DNA of 64,000 nt from Bemisia tabaci (lineage: Eukaryota; Arthropoda; Insecta; Hemiptera; Aleyrodidae). The notes under the pieces are model-generated. The model made no database searches. It was not told where the DNA came from and worked only from the letters and a program-made list of their open reading frames with translations. How positions within the stretch are numbered: position 1 is the stretch's first letter; every line of letters begins with the position of its first letter. Positions 31,636 to 44,247 of the stretch are shown here, one piece after another. Location: NCBI RefSeq assembly GCF_918797505.1, contig NC_092794.1, positions 64,269,345-64,333,344 of the forward strand, given 5' to 3'. The position numbers and the translations under genes were made by a program.

Positions 31636-32600
31636 AATTTCATTTCCGAGAACACAAAATAATCAGGTACTAGAGAATTACAGCAAACTCATGGCAATGC
31701 CAAGGCAGCGCGGCATCCCAGATGAGCATTCAGAGCCAGATTTACGAAGTTCCTTCATTTCGTTAGGTATGCAATTTGATCTCCGGGGAGATGGAATAGT
31801 TGCTTGAGGTCGAGGCAAAGTAGTTTCATCTACCAGAGTAAATTGCTGAGAAAACAGGTTGTTTTCCCTCAAAAGTTTGGCTTCTTCAGCACATGATTCT
31901 ATTTTAAGTATCGGGAGAAACTTAATAATAGCGGTTCCTACGTTTGCAGCATTCTTGCGGTAGGACACGTATAATTGTGTCTAGCATCTCTACAGCTCTT
32001 GACTTATAATTTTAAGCTGCAATTTTACTGCGGGAATAAAAGACCAACAGCAACTTGAATACGAAAGTCGCGATACCACACTGTATGCAACGAAGGGGGG
32101 GGGGGGGGGGTGTCTACATCAAATTGAAGAATGAAATCCCTGGTAAAAATTGGCGATAGGAGCTGCGTTTCAAAATACCATAGGAGTTCTCAACTGAAGA
32201 AGGCGATAGAAAATCATTGTATAGCTGGCTGTAGAAAGTGGAAAAAATCATGCGGCCGGGCTACACGAAGCGATAAAAAATTAAACAGCCGGGCTATAGT
32301 TCCTGTCACCGGGCTTTACACTTTATCGCCTGGCTGTTGCTTTTTCGCCATCGGTTATAAAAGGCTACAAGAAATTGTGTAGAAATTCGTGTGATTTGTA
32401 AATCCTTAAGTTTGTACGGAATCACCATAATATTTACAAAACGCACATTATATTTTCCTTTACTACACATTTGTTTTCATCAATTAAAATGAGAATAATC
32501 CATACAGAGTGTGCAAACATTTCAAAGTCATGAGTTGAACAACGCTGACTCCACGAGATTAAATATTAGAGCCTAACACAAAGCGGAGCGGCGGCGCACT

Positions 32601-32676
32601 GGCGCCTACAAACCTAACAGGGATACTTTACGCACTGCGCAATGCGTGAAGTATCCCTGTTAGGTTTGGAGGCGCC
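32601..32676. repeat. Central GC-rich palindrome of the 1.2-kb element
   Basis: A 76-base near-perfect palindrome, GGCGCCTACAAACCTAACAG to its inverse, with a GCGCAATGCG core. It is the third copy of this palindrome in the window. Confidence 0.85.
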
Positions 32677-32947
32677 AATGCGCGTTTCGCGCTGGCTGCC
32701 CGCCTGCCGCTCTGCCGCAGCGTACCACGGCGCTTGAAGCAACTATTTCACACCAGAGGTATTGCACAGTATCGTACGAAATTGAAGGCGCTCCAACATA
32801 TTAGGAATGGCACTATGGCAGGCATCCTTCAAAAATACGGAGCTTCCCTCGCAAAATATATCAAGAATACTACGGTCCAAAAAGAGAGCGGTAGTCCAAA
32901 AACTCACTAAGTCCTAGCATCCGTAATTAGTAACGGTTAGCATACCG

Positions 32948-33200
32948 TCAGTGAAACTACCAGACCACGTATCTCGTTTGCGATGTCTAAAAATCTCAGC
33001 TCCCATTTTATTTTTTTGAAAAAGAACTAATCAATATCATTTCTTGAAATTTTCAGTTCTTATCGCACAGAGAAGAAAAATCGCCAAAAATTTCAAGGAT
33101 TGACTTTGAGTGGTTTTCCATTTGAAAAATAAAGTATGACAGGAAGTCTGCAACGTCACAAACCGAGATACGTGGTCTGGTAGTTTCGCCGTTGATACAC
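32948..33200. mobile_element. CCACGTATCTCGG-family MITE, copy 4 (nested)
   Basis: It runs from GTGAAACTACCAGACCACGT to the inverse ACGTGGTCTGGTAGTTTC. It splits the right arm of the 1.2-kb element, so it is the younger insertion. Confidence 0.75.
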
Positions 33201-33359
33201 TTTATCGTGAGGCTGTTGCTTAATCGCCATCGGCTATAAAAGGCTATAAGAAATTGTGTTGCCGGCTATAGAAGCTATTGGAAATCTTACAGTCGGCTGT
33301 AGGTCTATGGTATTTTGGAACACAGATTCTACTGCCAATTTTTACCAGGGTTACCTGCG

Positions 33360-34030
33360 GGTGAAAATATATTTTTACAAAATACCTGAATAAACAAAAA
33401 TGGAATGAACAGAGTATATACTTAATCGTTTCTCTTCAAATGAATTTTTTGTATTCTCCTCTTTTTACTTTTTTCTTATAGAGGACTACCACCTCAGGCT
33501 GGCCATTCCATATTTTTCTTAGGTACTTTTTGTCGCCTTTAGAAGCCCTAGACAAATGGAACACTAATTCTTTGATGAGAAACGATGGAAAACTTGTGTT
33601 CGAACCTTGAAATCACATGGAAGCGTAAAATATACAAATTCATTACAATAATCACAGGATGCAATGAAATAGCCATGACAACATCGTGGAAGACCGATTC
33701 ATTTTCCTCGTTCATAATGAGCATGGGGTGGACTTCATTCGTGATATTCTCAACCCGTGTGCGGAGAGCCGCAGACCCCTCCGGCGCATTGCAGTCCATT
33801 GTTTTGACACGTAGTTCAAGGCATGCCGCGAGAGCGCAACACCATCATCATAACAAAGTGAACTGCTCTTTCGGATAATATTTTTAGTGATAAGATAAAG
33901 TTCGTCCTGTCCGGGTGGTCCCACAAGGGATTTTCTACAAAATCATCGCAGTCGGTGCCCGAGAAGAACTTTCGACGTGTATTGCGAGACTTCAAGCAGG
34001 CCAATTTTGATCAATTAGCTGAATAAGAGT
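33360..34030. other. Gene-free stretch
   Basis: Overlapping short frames on both strands (62-97 codons) have no domain or matching splice sites. No repeat family was recognised. Confidence 0.4.
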
Positions 34031-34307
34031 TGAGGAGGAAGTGCAATAAAGTGGGGATAGCTCATTGCTCGACAGCAGTCTCGAGTTTTATCAGTGTTTT
34101 GGTTGTCCAGTCTCTTCGTTTATTGTCGCGTGGTGGCCGCGTTTTACTCCCGCTGTGATTTTAAGTACACGTGCTTTGTGTTCATACTGTTCTTCAAATA
34201 TTGTGCTCGGATATCGGAGTTTGGCTCCTCGTAATCAAATAGTGATTGGAACTTTCTCTGCGAACAAGGCCCAGTAGACTGATTCAGGATTTAAAGTTCA
34301 CAAGACG
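34030..34307 (+). other. Possible untranslated first exon
   Basis: A stretch of balanced composition, unlike the AT-rich surroundings, ends at a good donor, AAGACG|GTGAGT. The frame inside has no recognisable product. It could be a 5' untranslated exon of a plus-strand gene, with the cathepsin L-like gene 18 kb downstream as one candidate. Without a transcript this is a guess. Confidence 0.2.
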
Positions 34308-34881
34308 GTGAGTAAATTTGCTTTGTATTTTACAGGCTTTTATTACCTCCTGCTGATAGTGTATTTTCGAAGCAAGTATATCATTGCGTTCTCCCTCATG
34401 GTGGGACCAAGACCTGCGATCATTTGAGGAGCACCGAACTCGAGTTGTAGATTACGAATATATTTGCCATTCATTTTTACTCTCCGGCTGCCCTCGCAGG
34501 TAGAGAAAGTATTTTTATAAATTATGATTGACTCGGAACAGCCTGTTGATATCATGGACCAAGATTTTAAATCAGTAAATCTGTGAACTCTATCTATGAT
34601 AGGAATTGGCGTATGAGTTCTATTTCCAAGGAGCGAGGTATATCCAGCTCTATTCTGCTAGCAATAAATTTTTTACTACATTTAAGTATCTAGCTGAAAT
34701 TTTGAAGGCATTTTCTGTCATCTTAAATCATCATGAAGTCTTGATAGAAGAACTGTCGAATGTATAACAGTAAGCATTTGCCACTGTTATTGATCCTCTT
34801 TGCCTCCAATGCAATTTTATCATTTACTTAGAATTGCGAACTCGATACTTAGGTTTTACTGCATAGCAAAACTTTGTGCTC

Positions 34882-35142
34882 TATATCGACGGTGTAAGTC
34901 GGCAATCACATAATCGTTCTGCGGCATTGCAGACTTTCTGTCATACTTTACTTTTTAAACGGAAAACCACTCAACGGCAATTCTTTAAAACTGCCTTGAT
35001 TTTTCTTCTCTGTGCAAAGAAAATTCTGCAAAAACTTCAAGGAACGATGTCAATTTGTTCTCCTTCCAAAAAATAACATAGAGGTGCAGATTTTCAGACG
35101 CCCCAAAAGAGTTATATGATTGTAAACTTACACCGTCGATAA
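34882..35142. mobile_element. CGACGGTGTAAGTC-family MITE, copy 3
   Basis: It runs from TATATCGACGGTGTAAGTCG to TTACACCGTCGATAA. The inner sequence closely follows copies 1, 2 and 4. Confidence 0.75.
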
Positions 35143-35159
35143 GTTGATGCTTGAGTCTT

Positions 35160-38100
35160 TTACAGGTTAGATCTCTCTTTTCACCTCACATTCTCACCGA
35201 GAGTCGGATCTCTAGCGCATGATATCAATAAGACTCTACTTATTACTCCGAAACTTAAGCTCAAAAGTATTCTTACTTACTCATTGTCAAATCTGTAATA
35301 GTAGATGGTGTAGATATGTTCTGCATCAATCACTTGACTATGATCAGCGGAGGTTTTTAGTCGGCGTGCCACTTTTGAGCACACCAATTTTTATCTAAGT
35401 TCTTCAATTTCTCTCTCACAAAAAGAATTTGACACAATTTTCTCCAAAAATCTTTAGATTATGGAGTTTGAAAACTTGTCCTTCGCTACCTACCCCTTCC
35501 CCCTAAAAACAGGTATGTATTTAGGGGAAAATCAATGTCATTTATTACGTATAATTGGATGAAATTTATCTTATTGTTAGCATAATACTATGTTAAATTT
35601 CTGTGGAGCCATGGTAGTGATATCCAACGTTAGAATCAAAGCGATGATTTCATTCTCAAATATTTTTAAACCGCCCTACTTAGTTTTCATCCAATCTGAG
35701 TTCAAAATTGCACTCCCTAGCAAGCACACTGAAAAAATTATGAGTCACCAAAAGATTTTATTTTAATTTTTTTTTCCTACACTTTCTGCTCGTAAAATCT
35801 CAGGTACCCCTCCTATCCCTGTAAGCAATTTTTTTAACAGTTTTCTCAAGGGTAAATCTCTCCATGTACCTAGGTAAAAGAGGCCTTGAGACTCCCGTTT
35901 TATCTTGCCTTAGTCTTGACCTTAAAGTACCTGAAGTCTGCACTTTATTTATTTATTGATTGATTTTTAAAGAAAATGTGTTTAAAAAATAAAAAGAGTG
36001 ACAATAGAGTGACATTTAGTCGTGCCATTGAGCACAGCTTGTTTGGCAGGACAAATACATTTTACATTTACAAAAATCAAATACAAAATTCAGGTTAATA
36101 TTGTTAACTTCGTCACCTTACTGAGGTATTTGTAAAAAACAGGGTCGGATTTTTATGAACAGTTAGGTAGTGAGGGTGAGGAGGGTAGAAACTTGGAGAG
36201 CTTAACACAGATGTTTCGAATGAATTTAACTTCAGTCAGATTGTTCGTATGTTCGTGCTCGTGTCATTCGGCAGACAGTTGGAACAGTCTCATTTCGTGT
36301 GTGTCTTACGGAATAAGTAATGATCAATTAACTACCAAAAGACCCTCATAATTGAGATAACTGTGAGGCAAGAATGGTCGCGAAGGAAATCAAATAATTT
36401 TGGTCTTGTTACACTATCTCGTCGATTTTCCCGAGTTCAAGTCACGTACCTTCTTGGAATCTTTGAAAAACGATTTGACATTAAATTCTGAAATATTCTT
36501 CTGTATGTTATTCTTTCCTTCAAACCGTCTCAAGTCCTTTAAGTACACTCTATTTATTTAGCTTTAAATTAGCGACGGATTTTTGAAATAAGGATAAACC
36601 GCACGTAACATCTCTTTGGCAGGAAAATCGTAAAAAGAAAGGAGATTTTCCAGTAAGGAAATCCTTAAAAATGTATATAGAAATTTTCACTTCTCATAGG
36701 TAGTTCAATGGCCGGCGATGGTTCCGAATGTTCATGTCGAAAGGTTTTACTTTAGCTCTGTCTGAACACAGCTAACAAATAGGGAAAAGAAAATTTTGGA
36801 AAAATTGGACGACAGTAATAACATCCACGGTACGGTGTTTCTCATGCCCCAGAAAAATTGATTAAATCATATTTATTTTCTATATATTCCATTTAAAGCT
36901 GTCAATTCAGCCATTTTTGAGGTTTGTAGGACTGACATTTGTTTTTAAAAGTATCTCGGATTTTTTCCTCTTATACTTTTGAAAGATGAGTATTAAAAAA
37001 TTGAAGACCATGGTAAGACTCTGGAACCACGTCCATTGAAAAAAAAAAGCTTGCAAAACATTAGTTAAATGCAAACTTCTCCTTGTTTTCAAGAAAAAAT
37101 GTTTTTGATGTGAAGCAAATTTTTTTGGTTTTTTTTTTAATTTAAAAAATTAAAAAAATGATCTTTCATCCAAGAACACTTTAATACGTACTTACTTAGG
37201 TAAGAGAAATTATTTTTTTACCTCTAAAAATGTTTCTTTCAATCGAAGAGAATTTTTTTTAAGTTGTTTTTTTTTTAAAAAAAAAATGTTTTTTAACCAT
37301 TATATTCCCAATGTAAGCCACCATCCCGTCTCAATAAAATCGTGGACAAGGCTTGCCATGTTTAAAACGCGTTCGAATTTTTGAAAGATAGACAGAACAA
37401 TTGAGCGAAGCATAAACCTGGAAGTCCGCATACAAGTGGCGTTATCATCCTCTCATAATAATTGCCGCGTTCACAATAATGAGTCTTCTAACCTTGCTCA
37501 CGGATGACAATCGATTGATCATGCGGGTGCCCCGCGGGTGTTCAAATTCCTGGATTTTATAGCCATCATCATAATTGGATTACATTTTTCAAGAAGAAAC
37601 TACTCTTTTTTTGGCTCAGAACATCCATCTCTGTCAGCAGCCGAATGGTGTAAATGCTGTTTTTAAAATGGGTTAAAAAAATCGGCTCCTTGTTGCGAAC
37701 TGCGATCCCGTCAATGTAGTATTCAAAAAGAAGACTCAAAGTTCATAAAATGCTACTCATAACCGAGCGCATTGTCAAAGTTGCATGCTCAAAATTTTTT
37801 TCTACAAGCGCCACACTCTTGTCCCTAAAATTCAGCTGAAACGATTCCTTTGCCACGCGCGCGCAAACTGTATCGATTTTCGAGAGATGCCCCATTGCCC
37901 TCCCCCGTCCAGTTTGGACCCAGAAATTGGCAAGTTCAAGGGCTTTGAGAAGACCTCATTGCGCAGTTTCCCGTCCGGGATGGGAAAGGTGTGTAGGGGT
38001 TGAGAAAAGGCTGGAAAAGCAATCCATCACCGGTAATATTACGGCCCTGCTGAGGCTGGATTCAGCGATGAGGGATCGGATCTCTCTTTAGACTAATCCA

Positions 38101-38290
38101 TTCACCGGCCGCGACCGTCTCTCCCGTGAAAAAAGAGAGTAAATCCCAGAGCTACCTCAGGAAAAACTTAAAAACTTTTTCTCGAAACGGCAATCGTTTT
38201 TCGTCTTAATTTGCCTCACGAAGTATTGAAAAATATCCATAAGTTGTCGTTCATTCCTCCAAAATCCACTATTTCGTCGGCGAGAGAGAA
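35160..38290. other. Gene-free stretch of about 3 kb
   Basis: AT-rich DNA with T and A runs near 37100-37290. No frame with a domain, no foldback that I could pair, and no splice-linked exon set was found. A slightly GC-richer patch lies at 37850-38130. Confidence 0.45.
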
Positions 38291-38297
38291 AGAAACC

Positions 38298-38553
38298 ATT
38301 GGAAAGCGTTAAGTAGAAAGGAACCAAACCACATCAGCTATTGCCAGTTTCAATCGGGCAATTTAATTTTTTGCATGAAAACGGTTGTGCGGATTTTTGT
38401 GCTTTCAGTGAATTTTCTGCATAGTGCGAAGCAAATTCCCTACAATTTTCAAAGGAATCCGCACAAACTTTCTCTCGTAAAACTTTTAATTGCCAAGTCA
38501 AATTTGGCAAAAGCCGATGTCGCTTGGTTCCTTTCTACTAAACGCGGTCCAAT
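38298..38553. mobile_element. AGTAGAAAGGAACC-family foldback element
   Basis: It runs from ATTGGAAAGCGTTAAGTAGA to CTACTAAACGCGGTCCAAT. The arms contain CACATCAGCTATTGCCAG and TGGCAAAAGCCGATGTCG, and GAATTTTCTGCATAG in the core. Confidence 0.75.
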
Positions 38554-38957
38554 GGAAGGTATATACATCAACGCGATGGACGATATCGTGTTCTTTGAAA
38601 TCTACGTACATCTCATAGTTGAGCAGAGAAGTTCGGCGTTTGACTAGATATCGTGGTTATTTGCTTACAAAATGTTATCCTTTTGTATGTGGGTGCTCCT
38701 TCAAAAATGTGGGAACCCACCCAGCATGACCTAGAAGGAATGAAAAAAGGGAAAAACATTAGTGTAACCGTTATAAGCAGACATCCAGTGGAGATCCGAG
38801 GGTCCAAAATGTTTAATCTTTAATTAAAACTTTAGTGTTGAATGCAAGTTCAGGGTGATGGCTTTAGCTCTTTGCCACAGCAATTTTCAACTGGAAACGT
38901 TCCAATACTTGACTTACAATTTTTAAATGGACAATTGATGACATCTTATTTCTTTAT

Positions 38958-39218
38958 AAGTGTACGGGGAAAAAAGTGTGAGGGGTTATCCCCTAAAATT
39001 GTGGTACTACCCCAATTTGTTGGATGATATGGACATTTCTAATTAATTTTGGTTGAATCGCAACTCAAGTTGGGGTAGTACCGCAACATTTGGGTCAGTA
39101 ACCTAATTTCTCGGGATACTACCACAATTAATCGGAGTATTACCACAATTAATCGGAAATGTCCATATCATTCAACAGTTGGGACTTAACCCCTACCTCT
39201 TTTTTTTCCGTGTGCGTT
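38958..39218. mobile_element. Foldback MITE, GTGTACGGGGAAAAAAG ends
   Basis: The outer arms read GTGTACGGGGAAAAAAGTGT and its near inverse TTTTTTTTCCGTGTGC. Inner arms pair through GGATGATATGGACATTTCTA and GAAATGTCCATATCATTC. Confidence 0.8.
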
Positions 39219-39299
39219 TTTAAGAAAAATTTTCAACTTATAATGCCTGTGGAATTTTTTCACGACCACCGGTCAAAGCTAAATTATTCTTGCAATAAA

Positions 39300-40410
39300 T
39301 TCTTCTCTACATAACACGTTTATCTGTCCCTAATAACACTTATTCATTAAAAAATCCCCCACCCCACAGCCGAAGTATTAATGAAATAGGCCAAGTTTCT
39401 TTCCCTAAAACGTAGAATTTTTTGAGGTGACAATGCATTATCATGTTAATTATCATTGCACCACAACTAGTTTCCTGTCCCAATTTAGACCCCTTCACCC
39501 GCCGCCGGCTGAGGGGAGTAGTCTCACCTTCGCCAAGAGTGCCTCTCCCCAAAATGACGAAACCTCGACGACGCACGGTGGATCGAGTCAATCAAAGAGG
39601 TCAGACATAAAATTTTTAACTAAAACTGCAAATTTTGATGTTTAATTCGTCTCATTTTCAATTTTAAGGGATGATTCTAGAAGGAAATTTCACAAGGAAA
39701 CCTATAGAACCATTTTTAGAATCTCAAAGTTTTGTATAAATGGAGTTATAAGCTTTTAAAGTTTCCAAATTTTGTCCGACCTCTCCCACCGACTCGATCC
39801 ACTGTGCGGCGATATCGGGATGTTGCCTCTCCTAAAGCCCTCCCGTATCCAATCCTGCCATTTCTCACGTAGAATTTGCCTTTTTTACACAACTTCGTGT
39901 AGGAAAATCCGACGACTCCCTGTAAAAATGACAACACAGACGAGCCATATTCCAGTCACCGGTGCGATGTCGCCCCTGTCACCTATTATCACGCCGGTGA
40001 TGGGTGCAGGTGCGACGGTGACAGTCCCGCTTCCTAACTGCGTTGCCGTCGGTCTAATAAAATTTACCTACTTTTTATCATACGATACGGGAAAATCCTA
40101 GAGTTTTCCTAATAAATGGCAACGGTGCTTTCAATGGCGTGCAGCATTGCGTCATGCTCAAAAGCTCGCTGGTTTCCCGGTGTTCGTTTGGGGGGTGTGG
40201 GGAGTCTTCGGCACGATGTGACAAGTCTGCTAACTTTCTGAAGCTTTTTGAACAATGGACTTCCAAGTTGACGAAACAGCGGCATTCAACCGACCGTCAA
40301 ACGTCACTTGTCTCGCTATGAGCCGTAGCAGGATCCATCTCCTCGTCGCACCGTGACTTCCCGCCCGCGGCCGGACTCGTGGACTGTCAGTGGCAAAAAA
40401 TTCTGAAAAT
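39300..40410. other. Gene-free stretch
   Basis: A 109-codon plus frame at 39772-40101 has a Thr/Pro/Val-rich end but no known domain and no splice partner. I do not call it. Confidence 0.35.
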
Positions 40411-40417
40411 CACGGAA

Positions 40418-40660
40418 AATGGAGTTGTTGCATGTCTGAGGAATTTGCGATTTGACTGTTGTTATGTATGTAAAAGTTCGCGAGAAACACGATGGTGCCA
40501 CTGGTTCTCTCTGAAATCAACTCCCAAGCTCAAAATAAGCTCTCAAGTTGAGGTCAAAATGGAGGGGATATCTCACGCTATCCTGAGAGTTCACCTCTAC
40601 ATCTAAACTGAAAACACGCAACCCTGCTAATGTATTTACTCCCTGTATTCTGTAATTGAA
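40418..40660. repeat. Collapsed copy of the 515-bp hairpin element
   Basis: It matches the left arm of the element at 54196-54710 from AATGGAGTTGTTGCATGTCT to the GGGGATATCTCACGCTATCC block. It then joins directly to CTGCTAATGTATTTACTCCC, part of the other element's core, so most of the right arm is lost. Confidence 0.7.
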
Positions 40661-40754
40661 AAATCGTTTGTTTTTAAACTGAAAGATTCGATCGCGGAAA
40701 GATAACTAAGATCCGGCCCTCACACTCAAGTAGTGCAGGTACGTGACCGGTCGT

Positions 40755-40925
40755 ACACAGTGGCGATTCTTGAAAGTTGGCGACTCAATTTTTTCCCCAT
40801 TTCCATGTGTGTAAAACAGTCGATTCATGGTGAGGTAGCGTGTCTCGCCCAAAATCGATATTTATAATTGATTTAAATTGAGAAAAAACAATGTTGTAAA
40901 ATTGCCACTGGGCGTAGCTTTTAGT
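40755..40925. mobile_element. hAT-like MITE of a second type, AGTGGCGATTCTTGAAAGTT
   Basis: It runs from CAGTGGCGATTCTTGAAAGT to the partly inverse ACAATGTTGTAAAATTGCCACTG. A related copy lies at 55960-56118, and a foldback with similar ends at 61926-62089. Confidence 0.55.
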
Positions 40926-41205
40926 ATAGGGACTGGCACACAGTGAAACAAGTCGATGCTGTCAATTGGAGAGGTCGAACATGATGTGGAAACTTTAAAT
41001 GCTTATTTCTTCGTTAATCGAGAATGAAGAAGTTTAAAAATGGTTCCATTGGTTTTCGCGTAAGATATCGGTCAAGGAGCACCCCTTGGTAGCTAGACTC
41101 TTTACCCAATTTTTTTTTTACCCGATACCTAGTTTGGCCAACAAGTTCAATTCAAGTCATACTTTGGCTGTGTTGCTCAAGTCGCCCTCTAAGCGCCCCG
41201 CTACA

Positions 41206-41464
41206 ATCGACGGTGAAACTACCAAACCACGTATCTCGTTTGCGGTGTTTAAAAATTTACGATCACACTTTACTTTTTTTGAAGTAGACCAAATCAATAT
41301 CATTCCTTGAAATTTTCACAGAATTTTCTCTGCACTAAGAGGAAAAATCACAGAAATTTTCAAAACTGGACGTTAAGTAGTTTTTCATTTTAAAAATAAA
41401 ATATGGCAGGAAGTCTGCGACGTCGCAAACCGAGATACGTGGTTTGGAAGTTTCACCGTCGAAA
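41206..41464. mobile_element. CCACGTATCTCGG-family MITE, copy 5
   Basis: It runs from AATCGACGGTGAAACTACCA to TTTGGAAGTTTCACCGTCGA, with both outer and inner inverted blocks intact. It is one of the best preserved copies. Confidence 0.8.
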
Positions 41465-41940
41465 TAAGACAAACGAAGCCAACACAACATGGAATAGAGA
41501 GAGAGAAAGGACTCGCTTTCATGACGGCGCAGAGATACAACTATTCGTGCTTGATGGATGTCCGTATTGTATCTGCAAAATTGAAGGCGCGATGCTCCGC
41601 TCTATGCTGTCAGTGGTTTGTCGCTTAGATTCGGGAAAGAAGGTAAATAACAATGCTCCATTACATCTCTCCTACCTTCGGCTGTTTTGCTAACGTAGCC
41701 ATTGAAGCACCACTACAAATAAGATGAACGGAACCAACACAATATGAAAATGGAGTGAGAGAAAGGACACGCGCTGATGACGGCGCAGGGATACAACTAT
41801 TCGTACTTGATGGCTGTCCGTGTTGTATCTACAAAATTGAAGGCGCTATGACGGGAGGTGTGAGTTTGCGATGCTCTGCTCTATGCTGCCAATGCAATGA
41901 ATTGTCACACTCCGATTCGGGAGAAAAGTTTTAAAGAACC
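41465..41940. repeat. Two tandem AAAATTGAAGGCGC units
   Basis: Two direct units of about 240-250 bases carry AACACAATATG, GAGAGAAAGGAC, GACGGCGCAG, TCCGT(A/G)TTGTATCT and AAAATTGAAGGCGC. They are the same family as 24640-25130. Confidence 0.65.
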
Positions 41941-41959
41941 AGACCCAAAAACGTCTCTC

Positions 41960-43020
41960 CTGTCTTCAGCTGTGTTGATGTTTGATTTTCACTCGTTTTT
42001 CCTAGTTCATGTATTATTCTTTTATAGGATGCATTTGTGCCTTACATCTAAAGTTCGGATGGACCGGTCCCATGAAACCCGCGGATACGTGTTATCAGGG
42101 ATCGTTGGGTCAGTTTTACGTCTGTTTTGGGCATCTAAGGGTTAAATTCCATTATGGAGAAATTTCGGCACCTATATCATTGCTTGTAACTGAACTACAT
42201 AAACTATTAGCCAGAAAAAAAACATTGCACACAAAAACGAATGGACAAACTTACATATAATAAATGGACCGCAAAAACTTTGAACCAAACAAAATTGGTA
42301 AAGGGTCTGGCCATCTACCCCTTCAAATGTATCATGTGGCAAATAAATATTGAAATTTCTAGATTGATACAAAATTGTATCATCTGATCGCTCTTCCAAT
42401 GGCTCGTTCTACTTTGGAATGCGGTCTGTGCGACGGTCTCCTGCTGTGGCATCGATGATTCAGATATTCCACACCTGTTTCGAACTTTTCATATCTATCG
42501 AATCACCATCATGCTGAACAAAGAACCTACTCAGCCTTCAGCAATGACCCGTGACCTCACCGCTTGTTTTTGAGGGTCAACCCTGATGAGGGGCCTTTTT
42601 CAATGAAACAGGAGCGGCTCGAATCCGGCTCCCAGAACTTCTGGGCATCTTCTTGTTAACGATCCGCATTTTATCGTTCGTTGCGTAACAATCGTCTAGG
42701 TTCTCTCTCGAAGGGGAAAAAAAATATTTTTCCGTCTAACGACTGACAAACGAAACACGCCGTTGAATGATTGCCTCCCTTTCATTTTGTACCGCTTCAA
42801 GAAAATTAAGTCAAATGAGCATAAAAAGGACAATACGCTACTTACGTCTTATTCTTCCAAGATATTCCTGAAACAAGTTTATTTAAGTAAGCCCTCTAAC
42901 AAATAAATGTTGCAGTTGTATTTTTCTCACTATTTCTTCTCCTCTAGATTTAGCTCATTTTTGTGTAAGTCATTTTAACTGGAGGGTATTTTCCCTTGTA
43001 AGCACAGCCCCTTTCCATAA
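41960..43020. other. Gene-free stretch
   Basis: Short frames overlap at 41897-42399 on both strands, without known domains. AT-rich DNA follows. Confidence 0.4.
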
Positions 43021-43023
43021 AGT

Positions 43024-43186
43024 TAGTGACGAGGCGTGAATTATCATCATAGTTATTTCCCTGTTCGAAGCTGTGGTAAAGAATCGATTATTAATGTGTT
43101 CGTTGTAAACACACTGTTTATCGATTCTTTTCCATACATTTAAACGGCAGATGAATCGATACATCGCAAAGCAGAACACGCCACTG
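43024..43186. mobile_element. hAT-like 166-bp MITE, degraded copy
   Basis: It is recognised by TAGTGACGAGGCGTGAATT at the left, AATCGATTATTA and TTTATCGATTCTTTTCC in the middle, and ACACGCCACTG at the right. No target duplication remains. Confidence 0.65.
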
Positions 43187-43199
43187 GTGTATAACCGAG

Positions 43200-44010
43200 A
43201 GGAAAATTCGCTCTAACAACAAACCAACCTGTCAAATGCAACCGCCGCCGCATTTTGTAAGCCTGGCTCATACAAGGATGGTATTGACAGCAAAGCAATA
43301 GGCTGAAATCGTCATTATCCCAGCCTAATTTTTCCAAAGTATGAAAAGAAGTTTCCCCGAAAAAAGAATAATTCATCCCCTCTGATTACGGTAACTTGAC
43401 TCGCGAGTTATAGCTGATAAGGGGGTGGGTCGTCTTTTCCGCGGTAAATATTACTCGGGCAGTTCCAATTCCCACTTGCATGTCCTCCGTTGAAATATTC
43501 AGCAAATGCACCGTCCAACCGAGAGGTCTCTTATTATGTGCCGTTGCCATCGCGGGGATAAAATTACGAAATAAGCCAATAACACTGCGTGCTTAAAAAT
43601 TTCCCGAGCCGTCGCGGAGCGGCAAACTGCGGGGGAGGTTATTGCTCCCGGCCGGCCGCAGAGCAAATTGCCACAAACGCAACACCCGCGTTAAGTCCGG
43701 GGGGGGGGGGGGGGGGGATCTGAGACTCTTGTATCGTGACCCTTTCGGTAAAGCACGAAGCGATAACTTTTGCCGTTGCTCTCGTGAGTAACGTAACCCA
43801 CTCAATCGGAAGGGTACCTACTTAAAGCGGAAGGGAATATAAGACGTACCTTTCTTGGATCCATCAGGAAAGTTGTAAGTGCTGGAAAATGGAATCCTCT
43901 GGAATATTCAAAAGTGTATGGGAATGAACGCTGTGCGTGAGTCAGTTTTAGCTGGGAATTCTTGGGAACGTTCCTGGAAACAGGAAAATTCCTATTTAGA
44001 TTCGTAGATA
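43200..44010. other. Gene-free stretch with G-run
   Basis: A run of about 22 G lies at 43697-43718. A GC-richer part spans 43590-43760. No coding signal is supported. Confidence 0.4.
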
Positions 44011-44017
44011 AGGTAAC

Positions 44018-44230
44018 TTACACTGAAAAAAAAATGAAGTTGATGTAACATTCTGGGTGTAAAAAAAGTGTGCGAGAACTTACAAAATGCTGAATTAACT
44101 GCTACGGCAGTTACTTGAGCAATGTCAAGATGTAAAACTAACTGCCGTAGCGGGTAATTTAGCATTTTGTGAGTTCTCACACACTTTGTTTACATCCAGA
44201 ATGCTAAATCAACTTCACTCTTTTTCGGTA
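44018..44230. mobile_element. 213-bp foldback MITE
   Basis: The arms contain TGAAGTTGATGTAACATTCT and its near inverse, AAGTGTGCGAGAACTTACAA and TGTGAGTTCTCACACACTTT, and GCTACGGCAGTTA paired with TAACTGCCGTAGC. Confidence 0.8.
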
Positions 44231-44247
44231 TAGCGTCTGTACGACAA

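Larger units (their letters stand above)
32138..33350. mobile_element. 1.2-kb foldback element with CCCTGGTAAAAATTGGC ends and nested MITE
   Basis: Its ends are near-identical to those of the 12653-13575 element, whose inner parts it carries in the opposite orientation. The central palindrome lies at 32601-32676. It is about 290 bases longer because a CCACGTATCTCGG-family MITE sits inside at 32948-33200. Confidence 0.8.

Noticed and set aside
39772..40101. 109-codon plus frame
   Set aside because: No signal peptide, domain or splice partner, and it overlaps equally long frames on the other strand.
41403..41693. 96-codon plus frame
   Set aside because: It is made of a MITE end and the tandem GAAGGCGC unit.
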